A model generated the notes under the pieces. The model was not told where the DNA came from and did no database searches. It was given only the letters and a program-made list of their open reading frames with translations. DNA of 64,000 nucleotides, from NCBI RefSeq assembly GCF_001613405.1, contig NZ_BDCH01000040.1, positions 62,001-126,000 on the forward strand, written 5' to 3'. The translations under genes were made by a program, and so were the position numbers. The DNA is from Nocardia crassostreae (GTDB lineage Bacteria; Actinomycetota; Actinomycetes; Mycobacteriales; Mycobacteriaceae). Positions 18,902-27,159 of this stretch are shown piece after piece (positions within the stretch are counted from its first letter, which is position 1; each line of letters begins with the position of its first letter).

Positions 18902-18942
18902 GAAAAATCCTACGGTTGATAGGTAGGTGAAAACCTACCTAT
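18898..18942. promoter_or_regulatory. Two adjacent palindromes, probable operators of the downstream VOC/ArsR locus
   Basis: The first is GTAGGA at 18898-18903 with TCCTAC at 18908-18913, spaced by four A residues. The second is ATAGGTAGGT at 18919-18928 with ACCTACCTAT at 18933-18942, spaced by GAAA. Both share the half-site TAGG/CCTA. They lie just before the VOC start codon at 18952, consistent with binding by a dimeric regulator such as the ArsR protein encoded 1.1 kb downstream. Confidence 0.6.
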
Positions 18943-18951
18943 ATTTCGATC

Positions 18952-19323
18952 ATGACCATTTCGCAGATCAGGACCATTACCGCCTTCGTCGACGACCAGG
19001 ATCGCGCCGCGCGGTTCTACACCGACGTCCTCGGCTTCACCGTCCGCGCCGACTTCACCATGGGCGACAATCGCTGGCTCGAGGTGGGCCCGGGCGACAC
19101 CGGCGCCGCCATCGTGCTGCACAAGCCCTTCCCGGGCGCGTCCAGCGGAACCCTGTCCGGCGTGATCCTCGACAGCGACGATCTCGACGGCGCCGTCGCC
19201 CGCCTGCGCGCCTCCGGAGCGCACGTCGACGGCCCGGCCGATATGCCCTGGGGCCGCCAGGCGACCTTCGCCGACCCGGACGGCAATTCCTACGTCCTCA
19301 CCGCCGCGAACGGTGCGCGATGA
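18952..19323 (+). CDS. VOC family protein
   Basis: The 123-residue VOC-fold protein begins ISQIRTITAFVDDQDRAARFYTDVLGF and ends with MPWGRQATFADPDGNSYVLTA, the usual final strand of glyoxalase-like proteins. The substrate is unknown. Its stop overlaps the ATG of the ABC-ATPase relic as ATGA, so the gene once headed an operon of VOC, ABC exporter, ArsR and SRPBCC genes. Two palindromes sit directly upstream. This combination suggests a small-molecule response or detoxification unit. Confidence 0.82.
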   Translation: MTISQIRTITAFVDDQDRAARFYTDVLGFTVRADFTMGDNRWLEVGPGDTGAAIVLHKPFPGASSGTLSGVILDSDDLDGAVARLRASGAHVDGPADMPWGRQATFADPDGNSYVLTAANGAR

Positions 19324-19653
19324 CAATGCTTTTCGAGGTGGACGGCGTCACCAAGCGCTTCGGTGACACCGTCGCCCTGGACGGGCTGACGCTGGCGGCC
19401 GAGCCCGGGCGGCTGCTGGCCGTGCTCGGCCGCAACGGTGCGGGCAAGACGACCTTGGTCCGCATGCTGGCCACCGTGAGTCACCCCGACCGCGGCAGCG
19501 TCCGGGTGCACGGTCACGACACCGGCCGCACGGTGTTTCACCGCCGCGCCCGAGGTGGTGATCGAGGAGATCACGGTCCGCAGGCCGACGCTGGAGGAGG
19601 CCTTCGTGGAACTCACCGCCGATCTCGACCATCGCACCGAGGTGACGGCATGA
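19320..19653 (+). pseudogene. DrrA-like ABC transporter ATPase, internally deleted
   Basis: The first 70 codons give a normal drug-exporter ATPase N-terminus: VDGVTKRFGDTVALDGLTL, Walker A GRNGAGKTT, and SHPDRGSVRVHGHDTGRTV. After that the expected Q-loop, ABC signature and Walker B are absent. In another frame the final segment EVVIEEITVRRPTLEEAFVEL, typical of the DrrA C-terminus, is still readable and stops at 19653 in the original ATGA junction with the permease. A deletion of roughly 200 codons plus a frame change must have occurred. The product cannot hydrolyse ATP normally. Confidence 0.85.
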
Positions 19654-20017
19654 CCGTGACCGACGCTGTCCCTCGGCGGGTGCACCTCCCGTCGGCCACC
19701 GCCGCCGTCGCCCGGCGGGTCTGGCCGTCGCGGATGTCCAGGCCGCGCAGGGGCTCGGATTCCTGGTCCTGCCATGGTCTTTCGTCTCCAGCGCCTTCGT
19801 GCCCGTCGACACCATGCCCGGCTGGTTGCGGGTGGTCGCGGAGCATTAGCCGCTGACGGTGATCAGCGAGGCCAATCGCTACCTGAGCCAGGGAGCGGCG
19901 GGGCTGATCGGATCCGCGCACTCCAGCGGCTACTACGTCGCGGCCGCGCTCGCCTGGTGCGTCGGTATTCTCGTGCTGGCTGTCGGTGCCGCGGTGGCGC
20001 TGTTCCGGCGGCGCTGA
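19650..20017 (+). pseudogene. DrrB-like ABC transporter permease relic
   Basis: The start (MTVTDAVPRRVHLPSATA) is followed by a deletion. In a different frame from about 19721 comes a typical permease end: GFLVLPWSFVSSAFVPVDTM, then PGWLRVVAEH, then a TAG where the family has Gln (AEHQP). The text resumes as PLTVISEANRYL, then SGYYVAAALAWCVGILVLAV and an FRRR tail, ending at 20017. A nonsense change and a large deletion make this a dead gene. It is the partner of the upstream ATPase relic. Confidence 0.82.
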
Positions 20018-20040
20018 ACTCGTGAGCGAATGAAGGGCCG

Positions 20041-20424
20041 ATGCCGCAGCGCGTGAAATCCAGCCTCGCCGACCTGGTGTTCGGCGCCCTGGCCAATCCC
20101 ACCCGCCGGGACATCCTCGATGTGCTGCTCGATGGTGAGCGGACGGTCGGGGATATCGCCGAGCGGTTCGATATGGCCCGGCCGAGCGTGTCCGAGCATC
20201 TGAAGGTGTTGCGCGACTGCGGGCTGGTCAGCGAGGAGAAGCGCGGGCGGCATCGCTACTACCGCGTGGAGCCGCAGCCCTTGCACGATCTGCAATCCTG
20301 GCTGGATCCGTTCGAGCGGTTCTGGCGCTCCCGCATGCGCGATCTGGGCGCCACCCTCGATGCCATGCCCGACGAAACCGACGATATGCCCGACGAATCC
20401 GACCCGACGGAGCGCGCCCGGTGA
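20041..20424 (+). CDS. ArsR family winged-helix transcriptional regulator
   Basis: The 127-residue protein starts DLVFGALANPTRRDILDVLL and contains the HTH GDIAERFDMARPSVSEHLKVLRDCGLV followed by the wing RGRHRYYRVEPQPLHDL. No Cys-rich metal site is present, so it is the type often paired with SRPBCC genes rather than a metal sensor. The C-terminal tail repeats DE/MPDE units. It follows the permease relic by 23 bases and overlaps the SRPBCC gene by four bases. It is a candidate for binding the palindromes at 18898-18942. Confidence 0.87.
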   Translation: MPQRVKSSLADLVFGALANPTRRDILDVLLDGERTVGDIAERFDMARPSVSEHLKVLRDCGLVSEEKRGRHRYYRVEPQPLHDLQSWLDPFERFWRSRMRDLGATLDAMPDETDDMPDESDPTERAR

Positions 20425-20864
20425 CCGACGACCCCACCACCATCGAACTCGACCAGTTCTATTCGCATGCGCCCGGCAAGGTGTGGCGGGCACTCACCAC
20501 ACCGTCGCTCATGGCGCAGTGGCTCATGGAACCCGACGGCTTCGAACCCGTCGTCGGCACCCGATTCAGCCTGCGCGCCAAGCCTATCCCCGCCACCAAC
20601 TTCTCCGGCGAGATCAGCTGCGAAGTCCTCGAGGCCGTCCCGCCCAAGCGCCTGCGCATCTCCTGGGAGGACGCCGCCGCCGAGCGCCCGACCGGCTGGA
20701 CCGTGACCTGGGACCTCCATCCCGAAGGCCACGGCACCCGAGTCGTCCTGACCCACAACGGCTTCGACCCGGACGACCCCACCGCCCAGCTCTCCCGCAG
20801 CATCATGCGCGGTGGCTGGCCGAGCATCCTGCACCGTCTGGACGCGGTGCTCGCGGACGCCTAG
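20421..20864 (+). CDS. SRPBCC (AHSA1-type) domain protein
   Basis: The 147-residue protein has the AHSA1/START-like pattern: HAPGKVWRALTTPSLMAQWLM at the start, EVLEAVPPKRLRISWE in the middle and a GTRVVLTHNGF strand before the C-terminal helix GGWPSILHRLDAVLAD. The fold binds hydrophobic ligands or helps Hsp90 in eukaryotes; in bacteria it is commonly co-transcribed with ArsR regulators. The start is GTG, overlapping the arsR stop by four bases. Its stop overlaps that of the convergent NmrA-like gene by four bases. Confidence 0.85.
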   Translation: MTDDPTTIELDQFYSHAPGKVWRALTTPSLMAQWLMEPDGFEPVVGTRFSLRAKPIPATNFSGEISCEVLEAVPPKRLRISWEDAAAERPTGWTVTWDLHPEGHGTRVVLTHNGFDPDDPTAQLSRSIMRGGWPSILHRLDAVLADA

Positions 20865-21715
20865 GCGGGCGCGAAGGCGGCGGCGTGGTCACGCGCCCAG
20901 TCGGCGTAGCTGCGCGGGGCGCGGCCGAGGATCCGCGCGACATCGTCGGTGACGACGTTATTGTGGCCCGCCCGGCTAAAGGCCTGGCCCGCCAGCGCGC
21001 CATCGGCAAACTCGGCGGACATGCCCGCGGCGAGCATGTGCTCGCGGGCGGTGTCGTGCGGGATGTCGACGGTGCCGATCGGCCTGCCCAGCACGGTGGC
21101 CAGCGCATCGGCCTGGTCCTGGGCCGTCACGGCTCGCGGGCCGGTGAGGGTGTAGATACGGCCCGCGTGGTCGTCGGAGAGCAGGGCTTCGACGGCCACC
21201 GCGGCCACATCGCGTGGATCGACGACGCCTTGCGCACCGGAGCCGGTCAGATTCGGCACCGGTTGCCCGGCCGCGATGGGCTGTGCCCAGCTCAACGTAT
21301 TCGAGGCGAAACTACTGGGCCGCAGGATGGTCCATGCCACCCCGCTTTCCCGGACCACCCGCTCGCCCGGCATGTGCCAGGTGCCCACTCGGCCGAGTCC
21401 CGGATCGCCGGTACCGATGGCCGACAGCTTCACGATCCGGCGCGCCCCCGCATCGCGGGCCGCGCGGATGAGCGCCTGATCCAGGTCCACGAACTCGGGT
21501 CCGAGCAGCCCGACCACGAAGACCGCCTCCGCGCCGTCGAAGGCCGCGGCCATGGACGTGGTATCCGTGTAATCGCCGCGCACCACCTCGACCTCGGTCG
21601 GGAACTGCGCTCGTTCGGGATTCCGCGCCACGGCCCGCACGCGTTCGCCGCGCGCCGCCAGCTGCCGGACCACTTCGCCGCCGATGGTGCCTGTCGCACC
21701 GGTAATCACGATCAT
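20861..21715 (-). CDS. NmrA-like NAD(P)-binding protein
   Basis: The 284-residue protein begins MIVITGATGTIGGEVVRQL, the dinucleotide-binding GxxGxxG of atypical SDRs. It continues with VVRGDYTD, IVKLSAIGTGDPG and a TILRPSSFASN segment, as in NmrA/HSCARG and NAD(P)H:quinone oxidoreductase-like proteins. The canonical YxxxK is absent, usual for NmrA-like members, which often sense redox cofactors. The frame extends to 21766, but family similarity starts at 21715. It is divergent from the AraC gene at 21793, which may control it. Confidence 0.83.
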   Translation of the reverse strand: MIVITGATGTIGGEVVRQLAARGERVRAVARNPERAQFPTEVEVVRGDYTDTTSMAAAFDGAEAVFVVGLLGPEFVDLDQALIRAARDAGARRIVKLSAIGTGDPGLGRVGTWHMPGERVVRESGVAWTILRPSSFASNTLSWAQPIAAGQPVPNLTGSGAQGVVDPRDVAAVAVEALLSDDHAGRIYTLTGPRAVTAQDQADALATVLGRPIGTVDIPHDTAREHMLAAGMSAEFADGALAGQAFSRAGHNNVVTDDVARILGRAPRSYADWARDHAAAFAPA

Positions 21716-21792
21716 GCCGTCAACCCTGGCGTGCCCACCCGGCCCGGCTATAGGAAAAACCGGCACAGCGCACCACCCGCAACCCGCTTACA

Positions 21793-22680
21793 GTGAATCC
21801 GGTGACCACCCTGGAACGCCCGGCGACCGTCGTCACCGCCGAACTCTTCGAGCACGCGACGACACCCCCGGAGTCCTTGCGCCCGTGGATCGCCGAAGTC
21901 GGCCACATCCCCACGGTCTTCGAACCCTTCGAGCCGTTCACCCACATCCCGCACGCGGTGACCACCATAGTCGTCCGCACCGAACCCTCGGGCCGCAGCG
22001 AAGCGCTGGTGGTCGGCCCGCAGACCCGCGCCACGTACTCCACCGCCAAGAAACCGGCAGGATGCCTGCGATTGCGGTTGGCTCCGGGTGCATCCCGGCC
22101 CCTGCTCGGCCTGCCCGCCGCCGATCTCGCCGACCGCGCACTGCCGCTCGGCGAGGTGCCCGGCCCCGCCGCCGAATTCGCCGCCGCGCTGACCGAACTC
22201 GGACCCGAGGACGCCCTCGGCTTCCTGGAACAAGCTCTCCCACACCGCATCTCCGAAGACGCCATAGCGCGCGACCACCGCCGCCTACTCGCTGCGGCCG
22301 TCGACTCCCTGCTCGGTGCGCCCGCACCGGTCGGCGCGCTCGCCGCCGATCTGGCCGTGAGCGAACGCCAACTCCGCAACCTCTTCGCGACCGGAATCGG
22401 CGTCTCGCCCAAGCACTTCGCCCGCATAGCCCGTATCCGCCGCATTGTCGCCGCGACGCCCGATGCGCCGTGGTCCCCCGGCACGGTCCGCGACGACCGG
22501 AACGCGCGCCGTGAACCACAGCCTTCCCACGCTCGGCTGGCGGCCGACAACGGCTTCTACGACCAGTCGCATATGGTCGCGGACTTCCGTTCGGTCATGG
22601 GCGTGACACCCGACCGATTCTTCAAAGGGCGCCTGCCCGCACCGGCTCCCTGCCGGGCGTTGATCTCGCCGGGCCCCTGA
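21793..22680 (+). CDS. AraC family transcriptional regulator with an insertion in the DNA-binding domain
   Basis: The 295-residue protein has an N-terminal AraC ligand domain of the HTHARA/DUF6597 kind (FEPFEPFTHIPHAVTTIV, then LAPGASRPLLGL) and a C-terminal double HTH. The first HTH is ALAADLAVSERQLRNLFATGIGVSPKHFARI; the second is LAADNGFYDQSHMVADFRSVMGVTPDRF. Between the helices about 19 extra residues (SPGTVRDDRNARREPQPS and flanks) interrupt the usual APWARLAADNG run. That would lengthen the linker helix and may impair binding. The start is GTG at 21793. It is divergent from the NmrA-like gene and ends in a strong hairpin. Confidence 0.8.
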   Translation: MNPVTTLERPATVVTAELFEHATTPPESLRPWIAEVGHIPTVFEPFEPFTHIPHAVTTIVVRTEPSGRSEALVVGPQTRATYSTAKKPAGCLRLRLAPGASRPLLGLPAADLADRALPLGEVPGPAAEFAAALTELGPEDALGFLEQALPHRISEDAIARDHRRLLAAAVDSLLGAPAPVGALAADLAVSERQLRNLFATGIGVSPKHFARIARIRRIVAATPDAPWSPGTVRDDRNARREPQPSHARLAADNGFYDQSHMVADFRSVMGVTPDRFFKGRLPAPAPCRALISPGP

Positions 22681-22711
22681 CGGTCCGGCCGATGACGCGG
22701 CCGGACCGTCA
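22678..22711 (+). terminator. Hairpin terminator overlapping the AraC stop codon
   Basis: TGACGGTCCGGCC at 22678-22690 and GGCCGGACCGTCA at 22699-22711 form a perfect 13-bp stem with an 8-base loop. The stem begins with the stop codon itself. There is no T-tract, which is common for actinobacterial terminators. Confidence 0.7.
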
Positions 22712-22765
22712 GAAGCGCCGCTGGGACGATCCGATGGTTGCGAGGCCGGAGCCCCGGGAGCGCGC

Positions 22766-22975
22766 CTAGTCGCCCCAGCCGTTCGACAGATCCGCCCCGC
22801 CGATTCCCGCCAGCGCGCGCTCCGGATGCAGGCCCTGGACGATGGCATTGGCCAGGGTGCTGGGCATGGCCTTGGCGGTTCGGGGCTATTCGCCGAAGAA
22901 CGGGTGGTCGATGGCGTAGAGCCAGCGGCCGTCCGGCTGCTTGCGCGCGACCTCGGTGGTGGTCGTGGTGACGGG
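22766..22975 (-). other. In-frame continuation of the truncated HD-SnoaL gene
   Basis: Directly after the TAA at 22976-22978, the same frame reads PVTTTTTEVARKQPDGRW then LYAIDHPFFGE, which is the expected final strand of a SnoaL-like domain, ending at TAG (22886-22888). A further open stretch, AMPSTLANAIVQGLHPERAL then AGIGGADLSNGWGD, reaches a TAG at 22766 and is not recognised. This supports a nonsense mutation in the preceding gene rather than a natural end. Confidence 0.55.
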
Positions 22976-23926
22976 TTAGTCCGCCAAGCCGGTGACGGTG
23001 GCGTCACTGGACAGCAGGGCGATATCGCCCGCGGTGTGAATCCGCCTGAGTTGCAGCGAGACTCGCGAACCGGCGCTCACGTAGTCGCGCAGGCTCTCGC
23101 GGATCTGCTCCGTGCCGTAGACCGTCATGGCGGGTGCGGGCGCGAAGACCGCCGCGGGCTTGTACAACTCGACCAGCCCGTCGAGATCCCCGGCGGCCAG
23201 CCGTTTCACGAACAGCTCCGCCAGTTCCTCCGGCGTCGCGGCGAGTTCGGGTGTGCGCGCGGCGAGCGGCCGATCGCTCCACCCGGTCTGCGCCATGAGA
23301 TCGTGCCAATCGGGCATCGCGCCATAGGGCAGGCTGCGGAGCAGCAGTTGCCCCGGGAAGCTGAGCGGACCGGCCTTGCCCGGTTTGCCGTGCAACTGGG
23401 CGATGATCTCGTCGGTGAGCGCGAAACTCAGGTCGGCCCTGGGGAAGACGCGGTGCGCCCGCTCCACGAGCGCGGCGGGCAGCCGCTCCCGATTGCGCCC
23501 GGCGACATCGGCCGCGGTGCCGAGCTGGACGAGCGCCACCTCGGGCTCCTTCTTCCCGGCGATCCCGTCGGAGGTGTGCAGGGCCACCGCATCCCACACG
23601 ATCCGCACGCGCGGCTCGGCCACTTCGTGGTCGCGCAGGAAGGCCGCCGCGGTGTCCGCGCCATCGACTTCGAACCGCTGATCGCCGTTTCCGGCCGCGC
23701 TCAGCCCGATATCGTGCAGCACGCAGCCGAGGAACAGCAGTTCGTCGTCGTACTCGGCGCCCGGATGCAGTTGCGCGGCGAGTTCCCGCGCGTACAGATA
23801 GCTGCGTACGCTGTGCGCGAAGACCACCGACGTCTCCGCGCTCTCCGCGAACTGATAGGCCGCGATGGTCAATTCCGTTGCGGACAGATCGAAATCATTG
23901 AAGGGTTCGGGTAGCTGATCACTCAC
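22976..23926 (-). CDS. HD-domain protein fused to a SnoaL-like domain, C-terminus truncated
   Basis: Residues about 30-210 form an HD-domain hydrolase-like region (VVFAHSVRSYLYARELA, then LLFLGCVLHDIGLS with the HD pair, then IVWDAVALHT). This is close to cyanamide-hydratase-type HD proteins. Residues about 225-316 are a SnoaL/NTF2-like domain (ELAELFVKRLAAGDLDGLVELY, MTVYGTEQIRESLRDYV). The domain stops at GLAD, one or two strands short, at a TAA; the missing strands lie just beyond it in frame. The GTG start at 23926 has AGGAGA six bases upstream. It is divergent from a GlxA-type regulator with a shared inverted repeat. The reaction is unknown. Confidence 0.75.
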   Translation of the reverse strand: MSDQLPEPFNDFDLSATELTIAAYQFAESAETSVVFAHSVRSYLYARELAAQLHPGAEYDDELLFLGCVLHDIGLSAAGNGDQRFEVDGADTAAAFLRDHEVAEPRVRIVWDAVALHTSDGIAGKKEPEVALVQLGTAADVAGRNRERLPAALVERAHRVFPRADLSFALTDEIIAQLHGKPGKAGPLSFPGQLLLRSLPYGAMPDWHDLMAQTGWSDRPLAARTPELAATPEELAELFVKRLAAGDLDGLVELYKPAAVFAPAPAMTVYGTEQIRESLRDYVSAGSRVSLQLRRIHTAGDIALLSSDATVTGLAD

Positions 23927-23985
23927 TGTGTCTCCTGAGGGGTAGGTGCCCTCGATTCTTCGACGGGCGCACACCACCCGAACAG

Positions 23986-24020
23986 TGGCCAGAACGACAG
24001 GGTGCATTAAATTCTGGCCA
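23986..24020. promoter_or_regulatory. Inverted repeat between the HD-SnoaL gene and the GlxA regulator
   Basis: TGGCCAGAA at 23986-23994 and TTCTGGCCA at 24012-24020 are exact reverse complements separated by 17 bases, so the centres are about two to three helical turns apart. The right arm ends on the regulator's start codon. The layout fits an AraC-type dimer site controlling the divergent genes. Confidence 0.55.
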
Positions 24021-24973
24021 TGCACGTGATAGCGATTCTGGCCCTCGACGCGGTGGTCCCGTTCGAACTCACGATCCCCGGCCAGGTCTTCGGCACGGCC
24101 AATACCCTCACGCCCGCACCCGCTTACGAGATCCGCCTGGTCGCCCCCGGCCGGAAGATCCTCGCCGATCCGTCCCTCGGCGGCTTCACCCTGCGCACCG
24201 AATGGGACCTACCCGATCTGGTCGCCGCCGACACCATCGTCATTCCCGGTCACGCCAATTTCGCCGCGCCCCAACCGGAACCGGTCCTGGCGGCCCTGCG
24301 CGCGCCCGCCGCCCGCGGCACGCGCATCGCCTCGGTCTGTGTCGGCGCCTTCACCCTCGCCGCCACCGGCCTGCTGGACGGCCGCCGCGCCACCACGCAC
24401 TGGCGCCACGCCGACGAGCTGGCGCAGCGCTATCCGAGCGTCGAGGTCGACCCCGCCGTCCTGTTCATCGACGACGGCCAACTCCTCACCTCGGCGGGTG
24501 TCGCCGCCGGTCTGGACCTGTGCCTGCACCTGGTCCGCCGCGATCTGGGCGCGGCCGTCGCCGCCTACACCGCCCGCGGCATCGTCATGCCGCTCCAACG
24601 CGAAGGCGGCCAGGCGCAATTCATCCACCACCCCGTCCCGGGCCGCCCCGACAACCCGCTCCAGCACACCCTCGCCTGGATGGAAGCCAACCTGCACCGC
24701 TCCCTGACCCTCACCGATATCGCCCGCCACGCATCGCTGAGCGTCCGCACCCTCACCCGCCACTTCCAGGACCAGGTGGGCACCACACCCCTGCAATGGC
24801 TCCTGTCCACCCGCGTCCGCTACGCCCACGAACTCCTCGAAACCACCGACCTCCCCATCGAAACCATTGCCCGGCAGGCCGGTTTCGCCACCTCGACCAC
24901 CCTGCGCCACCACTTCACCCACCGCCTGGGCGCTTCCCCGAAGCAGTACCGAGCCAGCTTCCACGCCTGCTGA
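24020..24973 (+). CDS. GlxA family transcriptional regulator (DJ-1/PfpI domain plus AraC HTH)
   Basis: The 317-residue protein starts MHVIAILALDAVVPFELTIP and has a DJ-1/PfpI domain to about residue 185. The VCVGAFTLAATGLLDGRRAT nucleophile-elbow segment contains Cys. An AraC double HTH follows at about 215-317 (LTLTDIARHASLSVRTLTRHF and IETIARQAGFATSTTLRHHF). GlxA proteins regulate catabolic genes in response to small metabolites. It is divergent from the HD-SnoaL gene across a TGGCCAGAA inverted repeat and is probably autoregulated. Confidence 0.88.
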   Translation: MHVIAILALDAVVPFELTIPGQVFGTANTLTPAPAYEIRLVAPGRKILADPSLGGFTLRTEWDLPDLVAADTIVIPGHANFAAPQPEPVLAALRAPAARGTRIASVCVGAFTLAATGLLDGRRATTHWRHADELAQRYPSVEVDPAVLFIDDGQLLTSAGVAAGLDLCLHLVRRDLGAAVAAYTARGIVMPLQREGGQAQFIHHPVPGRPDNPLQHTLAWMEANLHRSLTLTDIARHASLSVRTLTRHFQDQVGTTPLQWLLSTRVRYAHELLETTDLPIETIARQAGFATSTTLRHHFTHRLGASPKQYRASFHAC

Positions 24974-24984
24974 TCCGAGCCGGA

Positions 24985-26616
24985 TCACAAGGGGCGCACC
25001 TCTTGTATCGACCCCGGAGCGTCGGACGGATCGGACGCCTCCTCCGGGTCGTCCGGCACGTCGGCGATCGGTGGTCGAACCGGTTCGGCCGAGTCGTGTA
25101 TCGCCGCGGCGTATTCCCCGTCCCACCACGGCTCGGTCTCGATCAGCACCGGCGGCACCCCCGACGCGAGCAGCACCGCCCGGCCGCGTGGCAGTGAGCG
25201 CAGATCCGGTACCCCCGGCCTGTCCCGCAGATGTGGAATGTCGTCGACGCCGCCGCCCAGCACCTTGATGGTCGCGGCCGACCACAGTTCGTCCATACCG
25301 CCGCGGCCCCAGCAGCGCACGCCCTGGGCCCACGACTGGAGCATGGTCATCACGACGATGCCGCGGCCTCCGCACTGGCCGGACCGTTGCGGGAAGTCGC
25401 GCCACCGCACCACATTCGCGGCATCGTCGAGCACCGCCAGCAGCGGGATCGCCAGTCTGCCGCCGGGAGAGCGGGCCGCCTTGCGGGCCCGCGACATCGA
25501 GGACGGCTTCGATGAAGGCGCTCACCAGCGGCGCCGCCGAACCGCGCCCCTCGGCGGACAGCGCGTAGACGGTTCCGTTGTCCCCGAGGAAGGCGAGCTC
25601 ATCGAAGGCCGGACGGTCGTCGGTCGGGGTGATCCACGGGTGCACATCCGGAAATCGCAGGCAGCGGGCCTGCTTCTTGGCCGTGCCGAAGATTCCGCTC
25701 TGCTGTCGCGGATCGGCGTTGTACATGGCGGACAATTCGGCCGCGGCGAAGTGCCGTCCCGCCCGGCGCAGCAGCTCGATCGGTTCGGTATCGATGGGAT
25801 TGGTCACCCACTCCCACACCTGGGTGATCGGGCGATGGTCCACCGAGGCGGCGAGGAAGAAGGCCGCCAGCAGTTCCTCGCCCTCGATCTCGAAATAGTC
25901 CTGGCGATCGGCGTGCGTGTCGGTGGCGGCGAAGTGCGCGGCCAGCTGGGTGGCGCGGGCGTCGTCGCCGCCGACCCACGCCAGCGGGTCCCAGCACCAC
26001 GTCGGCGCTTCGCCGGTGATGCCCTGCGGGTCGAACACCCAGGTGCGGCTGCCCTTGGCCGTCCGCACCTTTCGCGTCGCCTCGACGATGTCGGACCGGT
26101 TCGATGTCACGATGACCGGGCCGACCGCCGTCACGATCGCTGGGATCACCGGCGGCTCGACTTGCCCCGCCGGGGTCCCCAGATATCCAGGTGCAGATCC
26201 TCGTAGGAACCGTAGAGTCGTCGTCCGCTCGCGGCCGCGCGGCCGATCGCCACGCCGGGTGCGTCGCCGGGTCCGAGCCGCAGGCCGAGCCGGACCGCCC
26301 GCTGTCGTACACCGCGGGTCGTGAGCGGCCGAAGTTTCCTGCCCGCCGCCCTGAATCGGGCGATTCCCACCAGCACTACGACGAGAACGACCGCGAGGAC
26401 CGCCACCGTGGTGGCGCCACGTGGCCAATTCAGGTGTCCCCGAACCAGTTCCTCGATCGCGGTGATCGGATTCGCGGGAATATCCTGCCGGACAGCGGAT
26501 CCGGCATTCCCGATGTGCAGCGCGCCCACCAGGATTCCGCCCCCGAGTACAAGCCAGAGCAAGACGCGGGCCGCCCTCGAATGCTCGAAATCGAAGTGCC
26601 TAAGCCTTTTTCCCAT
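24985..26616 (-). pseudogene. TraG/TraD-like type IV coupling protein, multiply disrupted
   Basis: Three frames are needed to read this conjugative coupling ATPase. The first (from MGKRLRHFDFEHSRAARVLL) has two membrane segments and reaches Walker A, WGPRRGKSSRR, then stops at 26146. The next picks up at VIPAIVTAVGPVIVTSNRSD and runs through WVFDPQGITG and TWCWDPLAWV to FIEAVLDVA. The third starts near 25497 with SPGGRLAIPLLAVLDDAANV, then IVVMTMLQSWAQGV and WSAATIKVLGGG, and ends IQEVRPL. Adding one G at about 26149 restores the first junction. About 50 residues also seem missing after GGGVDD. It is probably a relic of an integrative element; no relaxase or other Tra gene is nearby. Confidence 0.78.
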
Positions 26617-26702
26617 TGCGCCCCCTGATTCGCAATCCATGTGCGAATCAGAGTGTCAGCAGGATCGGTGTACCGCCAGTCCCGGCTCCGGGTGTGCGCG
26701 AA

Positions 26703-27095
26703 TCAGTCGGCGGTGGCCTTGATCCACCGGGTGGCGAGATCCACGACGGCTGGAAGCTTCGCCTGCACGTCCTGCTTGTCGGCGAAGCCGATCAGGCCGC
26801 GGTCGGGGGAGCGCCAGTCGATCAGGCCGGTCGGGTCGTCGAAGGTGAAGCCGTCCGCGTCGCCGTCCCGTTTCTTGGCGCCGCGGTGGAATATCAGGGC
26901 GACGACGTCCTTGGGCTGGAGTTGGAAGGTGATGCGGTCGTCGCCGTTGACGCAGAAGCTGGGGGCATTCCACTTGATCTGTTCGGTGAGTTGGGGATTC
27001 GCCAGCAGGATGGCGGCGCGCAACTCCTCGATCTTGGCCTTGCGGGGATGCGGGGAATCGGCGAGGAACTCTTCGACGGTCTGCTTCCTGGCCAT
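26703..27095 (-). CDS. DUF1801 domain-containing protein
   Basis: The 130-residue protein begins MARKQTVEEFLADSPHPRKAKIEELRAAIL and has the DUF1801 core IKWNAPSFCVNGDDRITFQL, VVALIFHRGAKKR and LPAVVDLATRWIKA. Members are small cytosolic proteins of the YdhG/YjbR-like fold with unknown activity. The ATG at 27095 is preferred over the much longer open frame, whose upstream part is low-complexity sequence overlapping sigB. It lies downstream of sigB on the same strand but behind a terminator, so it has its own promoter. Confidence 0.83.
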   Translation of the reverse strand: MARKQTVEEFLADSPHPRKAKIEELRAAILLANPQLTEQIKWNAPSFCVNGDDRITFQLQPKDVVALIFHRGAKKRDGDADGFTFDDPTGLIDWRSPDRGLIGFADKQDVQAKLPAVVDLATRWIKATAD

Positions 27096-27159
27096 GTCCA
27101 CTCCGGTTGCTCGGCGGTAGTTCCGGACACGTTCGAGGAGTGATCCTACGCCGCACACG

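Noticed and set aside
18000..27100. Complete integrative element with integrase and attachment sites
   Set aside because: Only a broken coupling protein is present. No recombinase, tRNA or flanking direct repeat was found.
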